Positions 1 through 8,440 of a stretch of DNA of 53,855 nt are shown here, piece by piece (position 1 is the stretch's first letter; every line of letters starts with the position of its first letter). Position numbers and translations under genes: made by a program. Source of the stretch: Nitrospinales bacterium (lineage in GTDB: Bacteria; Nitrospinota; Nitrospinia; Nitrospinales; VA-1). Under the pieces are notes generated by a model. That model made no database searches. It was not told where the DNA came from and saw only the letters and a list, made by a program, of their open reading frames with translations. The stretch lies in contig JAKUOQ010000006.1 in the NCBI GenBank assembly GCA_022450865.1, positions 1 to 53,855 on the forward strand, written 5' to 3'.

Positions 1-174
1 AAGTTTTTCCGGTAGCGGGTTTTGTGCCGGTTTCTTAGTTGAGTGGCGGATGTTGGGCTTCACAAATAAGCTGAACAATATTTCCGCCTAAAACAATAAC
101 AGGGCTTAGGTAGGGTTCTTCCATTTTTTTGAAGAGGAAGGAGCTCCACCTAGCTATTATTTATAGGTGTCTAG
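1..174. other. Leading non-coding stretch with possible hairpin over the first gene's ribosome site
   Basis: No gene is supported here; a reading frame ending in TAG at 13-15 could be the tail of an upstream gene but is too short to judge. Close to the first start codon, CACCTA (147-152) can pair with TAGGTG (164-169). The second arm contains AGGTG, the likely ribosome binding site for the ATG at 175, so the hairpin could hide it. A stronger purine run, GGAAGGAG (136-143), lies too far upstream to serve that start. Confidence 0.4.
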
Positions 175-663
175 ATGAGTAGTGAAGTGGCAGTGATTGA
201 AACAGCGCTTGGAAATATTGAACTGGAATTTCTAGAAGATGTGGCCCCGGGCCACACAAAAAACTTCAAAGATCTGGCCAATAAAGGATTTTATGATGGC
301 ACCATTTTCCACCGGGTGATTCCTGGTTTTATGATTCAGGGCGGTGATCCGAACTCTAAAAGCGAAGACCGTTCCGCGCACGGAACTGGTGGACCAGGTT
401 ATACGATCAATGCAGAATTTAATGATACTCCACATGACCGTGGTGTTCTTTCAATGGCTCGTTCGCAAGACCCGAATAGCGCTGGCTCGCAGTTTTATAT
501 TGTGGTCAAAGACTCTCATTTTTTGGATGGGCAGTACACCGCATTTGGCAGAGTGATCAGTGGAATGGATGTGGCAGATAAAATAGTTGATTCTCCTCGA
601 GATGCGAGAGACAACCCGAATGATCGGATAGAAATGAAATCTGTGAAAATCGTAAACCGGTAA
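175..663 (+). CDS. Cyclophilin-type peptidyl-prolyl cis-trans isomerase
   Basis: A 162-residue single-domain cyclophilin that isomerises Xaa-Pro bonds during protein folding. The family signature FHRVIPGFMIQGGDP, with the catalytic Arg, lies around residues 44-58, followed by the NSAGSQFYI core motif and LDGQYTAFGRV. The position equivalent to Trp121 of human CypA is Phe (SHFLDGQ), as in many bacterial, cyclosporin-insensitive members. There is no signal peptide, so it should act in the cytoplasm. The length is normal for a minimal cyclophilin. The ATG at 175 has AGGTG five bases upstream. The next gene follows after 32 bases on the same strand and is probably co-transcribed. Confidence 0.95.
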   Translation: MSSEVAVIETALGNIELEFLEDVAPGHTKNFKDLANKGFYDGTIFHRVIPGFMIQGGDPNSKSEDRSAHGTGGPGYTINAEFNDTPHDRGVLSMARSQDPNSAGSQFYIVVKDSHFLDGQYTAFGRVISGMDVADKIVDSPRDARDNPNDRIEMKSVKIVNR

Positions 664-695
664 AGCATTTATTCTTCTTTTATTTAGGAAATAAG

Positions 696-1052
696 ATGGA
701 AAACGAATTTAAAATCAATCTCTATGAAATAATGGGAACCTCTACTCCGGCAGGTAGAACGTCGGAGGATGGGGACCCCGCAGGAGATACGATAAGAAAC
801 CTGTTGATGGAAAACTGGGAAAAATACGAAAAGATTGCGGTCTATTTTGAAGGCGTAGTACAAATGACCCGTCCTTTTGTTGACGAGGCCTTTGCTAAAT
901 TGCTTGAGGTTTACACATTAGATCAGTTTAACCAAAAGCTGCACTTCCCAGATGCCAATGACCGAATTGTAAAAAGCTTGAACGATGCGATAAAACTCAG
1001 GATGAAGATAATCAAAACCCAAAAAGAACGTGAGGAGCAGGCAGGTCTTTAA
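696..1052 (+). CDS. Small STAS-like (DUF4325-type) protein
   Basis: A 118-residue soluble protein without signal peptide or membrane segment. The central stretch around residues 50-70 (YFEGVVQMTRPFVDEAFAKL) fits the pattern of the STAS-like DUF4325 family, in which a beta strand plus a Ser/Phe-Ala-Asp-Glu-Ala-Phe helix forms the core. Members often sit beside histidine-kinase or restriction-like genes, but no such partner is present here. It follows the cyclophilin gene by 32 bases with AGGAAATAAG in front of its ATG, so the two probably form an operon. The family call rests on this motif only; the function is unknown. Confidence 0.6.
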   Translation: MENEFKINLYEIMGTSTPAGRTSEDGDPAGDTIRNLLMENWEKYEKIAVYFEGVVQMTRPFVDEAFAKLLEVYTLDQFNQKLHFPDANDRIVKSLNDAIKLRMKIIKTQKEREEQAGL

Positions 1053-1069
1053 GATATTTTTTGGACGGC

Positions 1070-1672
1070 CTATTTGACAGAGGTTTTTCCTACCTCTTCA
1101 ATAAAAGGATTTAAAAAAGCTTCCACTGCCGCTGCATTCTGAACAGTAAAGATACGATTATGCGAAGTCATCGGTTTATCGACAATAATGGCTTTTGCAT
1201 TTTCTATTTCCTTTAAGGCTTTCTTATTACCAGGTTCTGTTGTGATTTCGAGGCTTTGGAGAAGGTCGGCTTTTCCCAAGCAAGGCACGGCATTGCCAAT
1301 TGCAGCGACAACCATTCCAGATCGGTGGCGGTCGTTTAGAAGCAATCGCAGTAATTCGTCTTTCCATAAATAAGTTCTTGCGCCACTCCCTCCAATTACG
1401 ATCACCCCGTGAAAAACTCCTTTGACTTGGCGAACTCCTTTGGCGGCGGAAACATAACTATCGCCAGTGATTCCTTCGATAGCATCGACGATCAATACAT
1501 CAGGATTCGTACGGCCACTTTTCATACCAACGGCTTCTTTTAATTTACTGGAAGCGACTAGAACAGTTGCCCCCTCTGCAGTCATGGCTTCGAAAACCGG
1601 ATCGAATTCGCTTTCCATATAATAGTCTTTAGGGATGATGATCAGTATGTTTTTGCCTACAAGCCTATCCAT
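1070..1672 (-). CDS. DJ-1/PfpI family protein lacking the nucleophilic cysteine
   Basis: A 200-residue protein with the DJ-1/PfpI flavodoxin-like layout: an N-terminal ILIIIPKDYYMESEF strand and acidic residue, VVIGGSG-like central glycines (VIVIGGSGART), and a nucleophile-elbow region VVAAIGNAVPCLGKADLL. In typical members the elbow reads AAICHGP; here the Cys is Gly and the following His is Asn, and the nearest Cys lies five residues later. Classical protease, deglycase or chaperone chemistry through that Cys is therefore unlikely. It is cytoplasmic. It converges on the STAS-like gene with 17 bases between the stops. The ATG start at 1672 has an AAAGGGT element upstream. Confidence 0.8.
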   Translation of the reverse strand: MDRLVGKNILIIIPKDYYMESEFDPVFEAMTAEGATVLVASSKLKEAVGMKSGRTNPDVLIVDAIEGITGDSYVSAAKGVRQVKGVFHGVIVIGGSGARTYLWKDELLRLLLNDRHRSGMVVAAIGNAVPCLGKADLLQSLEITTEPGNKKALKEIENAKAIIVDKPMTSHNRIFTVQNAAAVEAFLNPFIEEVGKTSVK

Positions 1673-1785
1673 ATTTCAATACCCTTTAATTTTAAATATC
1701 ATAAGGTCGCGTCTGGGGGAAATAGTCGCTACCAGTATTAATGTTCCCGTCCCGTTAGTGTCGAATAAACCGGCGCGATTCACCG

Positions 1786-3699
1786 TCAGTGATTCAGGGG
1801 AATGGATTGTTTCTGATTTTCAGATTGGGAGTCTAGCATAAAGCGATAGAGTAGAAACCCGTTTTTTGCAGAGAGTTGTTTCCCGTGTTTGATCAGTAAA
1901 TTTTTAAATATCGCTCTCTCACCCATTGTCAGGACTGAATCTTTTCCAAAGATATAATGAAAGTTGAACAGAACATGGGTGATACCCCGGACCTTCAATC
2001 GATTTAAAATATCTGCCGCATAGACGCCTTTGTCGATGATTTTGGTCAAAGTATGGTCTTCAAAAAATGTATCACTGAAAAAGGGACGATCCATCAAATA
2101 TCCAAGATTTCCCATATAAACCAGCAAAACTTTGTCCTTTTCCGTCAACATCTCATTCGCATCCTGGTAGGAAGGAAAAGCTTTGACTTGTCGGGTCAAA
2201 TACTGTTCCCGGGATTCCTTTTTTAGGATGTAAGAAAGTGGATCAACCCTAAACCACTCTTTCATTATTATAGAAGTATTGAACAAAAGACCGAGGGTTA
2301 GAATCGATGTTAAAAATAGCTTCTCCTTTTTTCCGATTTTAGTTTTTTGAAACAGCTGTGTTAGTCCGGTGACCAAAAGAACTGAAAGAAAAGCAAACGC
2401 GGGTGCTAGAAGGCGAATATATTGTGTCTGCATGAACCAGAATATCAGTAGCACGGAAAACACAATGGCTAATGGTATAGATTTGCGATCCAAACCCAAA
2501 AGGGCAGGAATTAGTAGTAAATAAACGATTCCAATGTGACCATCGAATTTGAGGGAATGGGCTTCACTAAAAAAGGTCAGGTTTATGGGTAGCAACAAAA
2601 AATCCAGAAAGCTGTGCCCCATACCCAAGGACGAATAATATTGAAACTGCATCTGTGAACGGACGACATCCCAGTTTATTGCGTTTTCGCCGCCAAAAAT
2701 GTTCATAAAAAATGGTGCAACCGGATTGCCGGTAAAAAAATAATTCCTTGCCAACCAGGGTGAAAGAATTAATAGAGAGCCAAATATTAGTATCAAGCAT
2801 TGGCTGAGGGTCTGTTTTAAATTTTTATGGGTTCTGCCATGCAGAGCGAGTCCTAAGAAGGCCAGAGGTAAAATGATAACGGTGGTTAGGTTAGTTGCAA
2901 TAGCAGCGCCGGCAAACAAGGTCATCAAAAAAAACCATCCGGGTTGTTTTTGATCACATCCATTTTTCCAGGAATAAAAAGCTAAAAAAACGTAGGCAGC
3001 TGCTTGGAGATCCACATAAGCAGAAGAAGCCACGCTAAAGAAAGTCGGAGTTGAAATAAATATTAGAGGTGTTAGCCATGCATAGTTTTTATGAATATTT
3101 TTTTTGGAGTACTGCCAAAGGGCAAATAAAAGAAGAAAGACAATTCCTAAACCAGTAAGCTGCGCCAGTGAATCAGAACCCAACGCCAAAGCAAAAAGAT
3201 AAAGCATTTCAATTTGCTGAGGAAAAAGTGAATATATATTGTTAGGAAGGTGGACCAGTCCTCCCGTTTGCAGGAAAGCTTTAGGCACAGCCAGATGATA
3301 AACTAGAGCATCGTTAGCAAATGCGGGCGCGAATGCCGATCCAATGGATAGAAGGACAAGGAGTCCGAGAAAAGATTGAGTCAAATTCCTCAACCCGCTA
3401 TCTTCCGCTGGTTGTGATATTGGGCTATTAAAAACACTCAATAGTTTTTTGACCTGCGATAGATTTTTCCAGCCTAAGACTAGGAAAACTACCAGAATAC
3501 TCCAACAAACAGCAGAATTGATAAAGCCAGAAAATACGAGAACTGTCATGATTCCGGAAAAAACTATGGAGCCGAGTGCGGTGGAAAATAAAACCGCTTC
3601 ACCTGGGTCCGGGAATTTCAATCCGAAAATTTTATTTAAGAGGAGTTGGCCAGAGTTATGGAAAGCTAGAAAGATTAGAAGGAATAATGCAAAATCCAT
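1786..3699 (-). CDS. GT-C fold polytopic membrane glycosyltransferase
   Basis: A 637-residue integral membrane protein with about a dozen hydrophobic segments across residues 1-470 and a soluble C-terminal part of about 150 residues. The loop after the early transmembrane segments carries the motif FANDALVYHLAVPKAF, resembling the catalytic Asp loop of GT39/GT83-type (PMT/ArnT-like) enzymes that use polyprenyl-phosphate sugars and act on the outer face of the inner membrane. The acceptor and sugar cannot be read from the sequence. No lipid-carrier or glycan synthesis genes adjoin it. The start ATG at 3699 has only a weak ribosome site. Confidence 0.75.
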   Translation of the reverse strand: MDFALFLLIFLAFHNSGQLLLNKIFGLKFPDPGEAVLFSTALGSIVFSGIMTVLVFSGFINSAVCWSILVVFLVLGWKNLSQVKKLLSVFNSPISQPAEDSGLRNLTQSFLGLLVLLSIGSAFAPAFANDALVYHLAVPKAFLQTGGLVHLPNNIYSLFPQQIEMLYLFALALGSDSLAQLTGLGIVFLLLFALWQYSKKNIHKNYAWLTPLIFISTPTFFSVASSAYVDLQAAAYVFLAFYSWKNGCDQKQPGWFFLMTLFAGAAIATNLTTVIILPLAFLGLALHGRTHKNLKQTLSQCLILIFGSLLILSPWLARNYFFTGNPVAPFFMNIFGGENAINWDVVRSQMQFQYYSSLGMGHSFLDFLLLPINLTFFSEAHSLKFDGHIGIVYLLLIPALLGLDRKSIPLAIVFSVLLIFWFMQTQYIRLLAPAFAFLSVLLVTGLTQLFQKTKIGKKEKLFLTSILTLGLLFNTSIIMKEWFRVDPLSYILKKESREQYLTRQVKAFPSYQDANEMLTEKDKVLLVYMGNLGYLMDRPFFSDTFFEDHTLTKIIDKGVYAADILNRLKVRGITHVLFNFHYIFGKDSVLTMGERAIFKNLLIKHGKQLSAKNGFLLYRFMLDSQSENQKQSIPLNH

Positions 3700-3792
3700 C
3701 AGTACATTATAGGGGAATCAGAAAGGAAAATTTCGTTGAGTCAGCCAACCTTCACCCTCTCAAAATAGAGAAAGTAATACAGCAAGTAAGAT

Positions 3793-4959
3793 TTAAATTG
3801 TAATCCCACTAGTTTCATTTGCAGCGAATAACGAAAATTCTTCACTGGCTTCTTTGTAATCATCAAACCAAGCGGCGTCCGGGTTTCTATAAAATGCTAA
3901 AAAGCGGGCGTTATCTTCAGAATTTGCAGCGCGCGCATATTTGAAGAAAATTTGATCTTGTGTCATTCCCACCACTTCAATTTTTCCAGACTCATGAGAC
4001 ATGACAAGACGCGCCCTTTTTGCCAGGCCAGAGCAACGTATCCGCGCCTTTTCAAATATTTCATAACCTTTTTCAACAGGAATAGAGTAGGTTTCATTTC
4101 CCAGAGTTGGACGACACAAAAACACATAGTAGGGCGGCACACCCATGAATGAAAGTTTGGAAAATAATTCAGCCAGCACATCTGGGTCGTCGTTGACGCC
4201 TTTTACTAAAGGTGTTTGGTTAACCAGTGTGACACCAGCATCCATTAGGGCATTGAGCCCCTCGACTGCCTGAGGTGTGAGTTCCCGTGGATGATTGAAA
4301 TGCGCCATAATATAGATTTTCTTTTCATGCGTACTGTATTTGCGAAACATTTCAAGTAGGGACGGGTCGTTTAAAATTCGGAACGGATTAAAAGCTGGCA
4401 CCTTGGTACCAATGCGGATGATCTTGATATGATCAATTTCTCGAAGCTGTTGAATAATAGGCTCCAACTTACTGGTAGAAAGAATCATAGGATCACCACC
4501 CGTCAACAATACATTATTAATTTCCTTGTTGTTTTTAATGTATTCAAGACCTGCGCTGATATCTTTTGTTACCTCGTCATTCTCGTTCATAAACAGCCTT
4601 TTACGAAAACAGAAACGACAATAGGCTGCACAGACTTCATTGACTAGCAATAATGCGGTCGAGGTATATTTATGCTCTAAGCCATGGACCTTAGTATATT
4701 TTTCTTCATTGGATGCATCGAGTTCACCCCATTCATTCAACTCCTCCACATCAGGCATGATAATGCGTTTGATAGGATCGTTAGGATCATCCCAATCAAT
4801 TAAGGATTGATAGTAGTCATTGGTTCGGAAAACAAACTGGTCATTCACTTTCTGCATTTCCTCACGTTCCGAATCCGTCAATTGAGGAATCTGCTCAAGC
4901 TTTGTTAGGTATTTGATTTTTTTAAATTTTGAACTGAGGTGTTTTAGTATAGCGTTCAT
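3793..4959 (-). CDS. KamA-family radical SAM protein (short lysine 2,3-aminomutase homologue)
   Basis: A 388-residue radical SAM protein. The Cys triad lies in CAAYCRFCFRKR around residues 110-121 (CX3CX2C), followed by LLTGGDPM, the Gly-rich SAM-contact motif. The whole chain aligns by eye with lysine 2,3-aminomutase and EpmB-type proteins. In place of the usual PGGGGK pyridoxal-phosphate loop it has a shorter MSHESGK, which keeps a Lys at a similar place, so PLP use is possible but not shown. The start is ATG 4959, with a near-perfect AAAGGAGGTG ribosome site 4964-4973. A TTG three bases upstream is in frame but too close. No EF-P gene lies beside it. The substrate is unknown. Confidence 0.8.
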   Translation of the reverse strand: MNAILKHLSSKFKKIKYLTKLEQIPQLTDSEREEMQKVNDQFVFRTNDYYQSLIDWDDPNDPIKRIIMPDVEELNEWGELDASNEEKYTKVHGLEHKYTSTALLLVNEVCAAYCRFCFRKRLFMNENDEVTKDISAGLEYIKNNKEINNVLLTGGDPMILSTSKLEPIIQQLREIDHIKIIRIGTKVPAFNPFRILNDPSLLEMFRKYSTHEKKIYIMAHFNHPRELTPQAVEGLNALMDAGVTLVNQTPLVKGVNDDPDVLAELFSKLSFMGVPPYYVFLCRPTLGNETYSIPVEKGYEIFEKARIRCSGLAKRARLVMSHESGKIEVVGMTQDQIFFKYARAANSEDNARFLAFYRNPDAAWFDDYKEASEEFSLFAANETSGITI

Positions 4960-4973
4960 CAAGCACCTCCTTT

Positions 4974-5591
4974 AATTATTGGTTAATATTTTAACTTTCA
5001 TGGAGTTTTTCCCCCACAAAAGCTCAAACAAGCAAACCCAGCCCCCCCCCTCTAAATATAGGGGGAAAATAAAACCTTAAACTCTGTGGAAAGGATTTTT
5101 AGGTGCTACGCTGAGCGAACCCTAATTTGGTACAGTGTGGGTTTCAAGTTGTGAGCAAATCATACTTGATTCGTGGGGAGCTCGCAAGAAAAATTGCTGC
5201 AAACCCCATCAAGTTTGATATAAAAAAATTATTAAGCAATTGAAAATAATGCGATAAGTTGAGTTTGGACGAAAATCGCACCCTGACCAGATCTCTTTAA
5301 ATTAACACCCTAGCACATGGGATTTCTTATAAAAATTTTTTAGAAACTGATTGTTTTTAGTCGAAGAAATTTTATTGACAGAAAAACCGTATGGATTATA
5401 ATGCCTTCCTTTATAATCAACTCTGGTAAGGGCTTGGCCGAAAAAAGCTGATTTTTGTATGAGTTGGTTTGAATGGATTTCTTTGCTTTAGGCAGTCAGT
5501 AAAAATCCTGTTTTTGAAAAAATGCACCAAACTATTTAGGTTTTATTTATATAGGAAGCTTTAATCCACTATCTTATAAGGAGATTGTTTA
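4974..5591. other. Long intergenic region with C9 tract, imperfect hairpin and cytochrome promoter
   Basis: About 620 bases without a convincing gene. It contains a run of nine C at 5042-5050, of which five can pair with GGGGG at 5061-5065. A larger imperfect stem is formed by 5159-5178 and 5204-5219 (ATCATACTTGAT + GGGG against CCCC + ATCAAGTTTGAT, one mismatch, one four-base bulge) with a small inner GCAA/TTGC hairpin in its loop. The consensus promoter of the cytochrome gene follows at 5375-5402. Confidence 0.5.
5375..5402 (+). promoter_or_regulatory. Consensus sigma-70 promoter of the small cytochrome c gene
   Basis: TTGACA (5375-5380), a 16-base spacer and TATAAT (5397-5402), so both hexamers match the consensus exactly. 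Transcription would start near 5409 and leave a leader of roughly 180 bases before the ATG at 5592. The exact hexamers suggest strong constitutive expression; the long leader could carry control elements. Confidence 0.75.
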
Positions 5592-6029
5592 ATGAAAAAG
5601 GCTTTAATTTTAAGTGTGATGGTAATATTCAGCTTGGTTGCCGTGGGCTCTGTTTTCGCAAAGCCTGCTAAATGTCCGCAGCCACGGAAAACCAAAGCTG
5701 CGCCAGGTAGCATAGCTAAAAAAGATAAAACAAAAAAGGCTAATGCGAAGAACGGTAAGAAAATTTTCATGAAAACCGCAAAGCCAATGGCTTGCAAAAT
5801 GTGTCATGGTCCAAAAGGAGATGGTGGTGGGAAACTGGGTGCAGCTTTGAAGCCTGCGCCACGTAACTTTACCTGTGCTGCAACCATGAAAAAAGTTTCT
5901 GCAGGTCAAATGTTCCATATTATTAAAAATGGTTCTAAAGGAACAGGCATGGTCGCTCATGGTAAGACTTTGAAGGATAAGGAAATCTGGGATGTTGTTA
6001 AATACATCCGTACGACGTTTATGAAATAA
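5592..6029 (+). CDS. Small secreted mono-haem cytochrome c
   Basis: A 145-residue periplasmic electron carrier. Residues 1-23 form a Sec signal peptide ending VGSVFA. A Lys-rich linker (about 24-60) precedes a class I cytochrome c domain with one haem site CKMCH (68-72), and Met120 in the GTGMVAHG motif is the likely sixth ligand. The C-terminal helix DVVKYIRTTF is typical. It has a good ribosome site (AAGGAG, 5578-5583), a consensus promoter and its own terminator, so it is probably a well-expressed single-gene unit. The basic linker suggests an acidic or membrane-bound partner. Its redox partner is not in evidence; the NxrC-like cytochrome 3 kb downstream is one candidate. Confidence 0.9.
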   Translation: MKKALILSVMVIFSLVAVGSVFAKPAKCPQPRKTKAAPGSIAKKDKTKKANAKNGKKIFMKTAKPMACKMCHGPKGDGGGKLGAALKPAPRNFTCAATMKKVSAGQMFHIIKNGSKGTGMVAHGKTLKDKEIWDVVKYIRTTFMK

Positions 6030-6044
6030 GCTAAGTACTTCTAA

Positions 6045-6083
6045 AAAGGGCAAGTCGCGCATATTGCGGCTTGCCCTTTTTTT
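6045..6083 (+). terminator. Rho-independent terminator after the cytochrome c gene
   Basis: AAGGGCAAGTCGC pairs with GCGGCTTGCCCTT (13 base pairs with one G-T), loop of seven bases, followed by a run of seven T (6077-6083). It sits just downstream of the cytochrome stop. Confidence 0.9.
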
Positions 6084-6148
6084 ATGCCATTTTTCTGTCC
6101 TCGGTCCATTGTATGATACAAAGAAGATAAATTAACTTGGAGCCTTCT

Positions 6149-7069
6149 TTGAGTTTTCTCCAGTTTTCCATTTTGTTTCGATCGGGATGCCTTTTCTTAG
6201 CTATCTTATTCCAAGTTGTAGGAATGCTGCGGCCTGTCTCGGCAGAGATATTGGGCACATCTAGAAACCCGGTGCAAATGATGTTTGTTCCTTCTGGAGA
6301 TGCGCAGGTCATTGTCAAAGGCGGGCAGGAAGTGGCAGAACTTCTAAAAAAGGAAACGGGACTGCACTTTAAAACCTCGGTAGCGACCAGTTATGCAGCG
6401 GTGATTGAGGCAATGGGTGCCGGAAAGGTAGATATAGGCTGGCTGCCAACCTTCAGCTATGTACTGGCAAAAGACAAATATGACATCGAACTGTTGCTGA
6501 TAGTGCAACGGTTTGGTAGTCCCTTTTATCGAGGGCAGATCATGGTGCGTGCGGATAGTGGAATTAACTCTTTGAACGATCTGCAGGGCAAAAGATTTGC
6601 TTTTGTCGATCCCGCGTCCACTTCTGGGCATTTATATCCCAAAACATTATTGCTATCTAAAGGGTTTGACCCAAAAACATTTTTTAGTAAAACCGTATTT
6701 GCTGGGTCACATAACGCAGTTGTTCTTTCCATATATAAAGGGGAGGTAGATGGCGGCGCCGCTTACGATGGTTCTCGGGCTGCGGTTGCCAAATCTTACC
6801 CCGATGTTTTTGAAAAGATAAAAGTTCTGGCCTACACCAAAGAAATACCCAACGACACCGTGTCCGTCCGCAAAGAACTTCCTGAAGGTTTGAAAGTGAA
6901 GCTTCGAAATGGACTCAAAAAAATATCAGACAGTCCTAAGGGCAGCAAGATTCTGAAACGGTTGTATGGAATCAGTGGACTGATGGATCTGGATGGATTA
7001 TTTGACCCGGTACGCGAAGCGGGGAGATTGCTAGATCTTAACTTGGAAAATCCGAATGTTAAAAATTGA
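6149..7069 (+). CDS. phnD: PhnD-like phosphate/phosphonate-type ABC transporter substrate-binding protein
   Basis: About 306 residues. The first ~30 form a signal peptide or lipid-free anchor (hydrophobic CLFLAILFQVVGML, cut near PVSA). The mature part follows the PhnD family closely: VPSGDAQ, TSYAAVIEAMGAGKVDIGWL, SLNDLQGKRFAFVDPASTSG, GSHNAV and GEVDGGAAYDG. Such proteins bind phosphonates, phosphite or phosphate in the periplasm. The TTG at 6149 with GGAG at 6139-6142 is the best start; an in-frame TTG at 6137 lacks a ribosome site. It overlaps the ATPase gene by 14 bases. No PhnE permease follows, so substrate uptake depends on a permease encoded elsewhere, or the pair has another role. 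Confidence 0.85.
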   Translation: MSFLQFSILFRSGCLFLAILFQVVGMLRPVSAEILGTSRNPVQMMFVPSGDAQVIVKGGQEVAELLKKETGLHFKTSVATSYAAVIEAMGAGKVDIGWLPTFSYVLAKDKYDIELLLIVQRFGSPFYRGQIMVRADSGINSLNDLQGKRFAFVDPASTSGHLYPKTLLLSKGFDPKTFFSKTVFAGSHNAVVLSIYKGEVDGGAAYDGSRAAVAKSYPDVFEKIKVLAYTKEIPNDTVSVRKELPEGLKVKLRNGLKKISDSPKGSKILKRLYGISGLMDLDGLFDPVREAGRLLDLNLENPNVKN

Positions 7070-7793
7070 ACAGCTTTGCAAGACCTATAAAAACGGTGTT
7101 GAAGCCTTGCAAGATGTTTCTTTAAAAGTTGAGGCAGGGGAGTTTTTGGTGGTATTGGGGAAAAGCGGATCGGGCAAGTCGACATTATTGCGTTGCATCA
7201 ATCGCCTGATCGAGCCAACCTCAGGCAGAATCTTTTTTAATGATGAAGAAATCACAGGAGCCCCTAACGGTAAATTGCGGCAACTGAGACAAAAAATCGG
7301 TATGGTTTTTCAGCAGTACAATATTGTGCCACGCTGTTCTGTACAAACGAATGTGTTGACGGGAAAGTTGGCTTCCATATCTACCTCGGCTTCTATTTTC
7401 AATTTGTTTACTCAGGCCGATGTTGAAAAAGCCAGGCAAGTGCTGAATCGCTTGGGCATTGCTGATAAAGAATGGGATCGTGCCGATAAACTAAGCGGTG
7501 GGCAGCAACAGCGGGTGGGGTTGGCCCGGGCCTTGATGCAAGAGCCACAATTGATCCTTGCCGATGAGCCGATATCGAGCCTAGACCCTGCTACCTCTAA
7601 ACAGATTATGGATTTGCTAAAAGAATTTAATCAAAAGGATGGTGTGACCGTGATCTGCAATCTGCATTTACCGTCCCTAGCACGCGAATATGGTTCACGT
7701 ATTATTGCGTTGAGCGAGGGCCGAATTGTTTATGATGGCCCTGAAATCGATCTGGACGAAAACCAACTCAACTCTTTTTACGATTCACAATGA
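7056..7793 (+). CDS. phnC: PhnC-like ABC transporter ATP-binding protein
   Basis: A 245-residue ATPase with Walker [10 protein letters not shown] (near residue 35), the signature [15 protein letters not shown], Walker [13 protein letters not shown] and the switch His in NLHLPSL, all in the PhnC subfamily pattern (long insert between Q-loop and signature). It powers import of the ligand delivered by the PhnD-like protein, with which its coding region overlaps by 14 bases, indicating translational coupling. Normally phnE comes next; here the following gene is an unrelated small membrane protein. Confidence 0.9.
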   Translation: MLKIEQLCKTYKNGVEALQDVSLKVEAGEFLVVLGKSGSGKSTLLRCINRLIEPTSGRIFFNDEEITGAPNGKLRQLRQKIGMVFQQYNIVPRCSVQTNVLTGKLASISTSASIFNLFTQADVEKARQVLNRLGIADKEWDRADKLSGGQQQRVGLARALMQEPQLILADEPISSLDPATSKQIMDLLKEFNQKDGVTVICNLHLPSLAREYGSRIIALSEGRIVYDGPEIDLDENQLNSFYDSQ

Positions 7794-7841
7794 CTTTTTT
7801 CTGGCCTACAATCGCGTTAATACTTTTTAAAAAAAGAAGAC

Positions 7842-8246
7842 ATGAATCCTGTTGACAGTTTAGAAAATCAATTAAGGCATTTCGGTTTGATAATGGCGGG
7901 GATGTTTTCGTTGATCGGGGCCGTATTTTTTTTCAAAAACTGGCTCATTGCTGCCGGTACTCTCGGTGTTTTGATTTTATTTTTTGCGGGTATGGGGCTT
8001 TTAGCTCCAATGGGTCTTCTACCTGTTCATAGAAAATGGATGCGATTTGCGGAAGTAGTAGGAAACTTCAATGCAAAAGTTATCCTGAGTCTTACCTATT
8101 TTCTAGTATTTACTCCAATCCGCATAGTGGCCTCGGTTTTCAGGGAAGATCCTTTAAGTAGAAAGTTCGAGCCGGGCAAAGAAACTTATTGGCGCGATTG
8201 CAAACCTCGCGAACCGGACGCAAAACGTTATGAGAAACAGTTTTAA
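7842..8246 (+). CDS. SxtJ-like small membrane protein
   Basis: A 134-residue protein with two closely spaced hydrophobic segments near residues 14-60 and a third around 80-100, then a soluble tail. The tail pattern VFTPIRIVASVFREDPL...YW resembles the SxtJ family of small membrane proteins that often sit near carbamoyltransferase or glycan genes. The function of the family is unknown. It lies 48 bases downstream of the phnC-like gene on the same strand, in the place where a permease gene would be expected, but it is far too short to be PhnE. Confidence 0.6.
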   Translation: MNPVDSLENQLRHFGLIMAGMFSLIGAVFFFKNWLIAAGTLGVLILFFAGMGLLAPMGLLPVHRKWMRFAEVVGNFNAKVILSLTYFLVFTPIRIVASVFREDPLSRKFEPGKETYWRDCKPREPDAKRYEKQF

Positions 8247-8440
8247 TGCATATTTCTCATTTTTGTTTCGGGACATTACCCGTTTGAATGGTACCTGAAA
8301 TATGTTAGCTTATTTATATCAATTTGAAAGTATATGGTATCCAGTTTCCTGCTAGGTTGACTGGGTTTTTAAAATCATGGGTTCGTTATTTATAAAGCGC
8401 AGGTGGTTTATTCTGGTTCCCTGAAAATCTGAGGCCTTAA

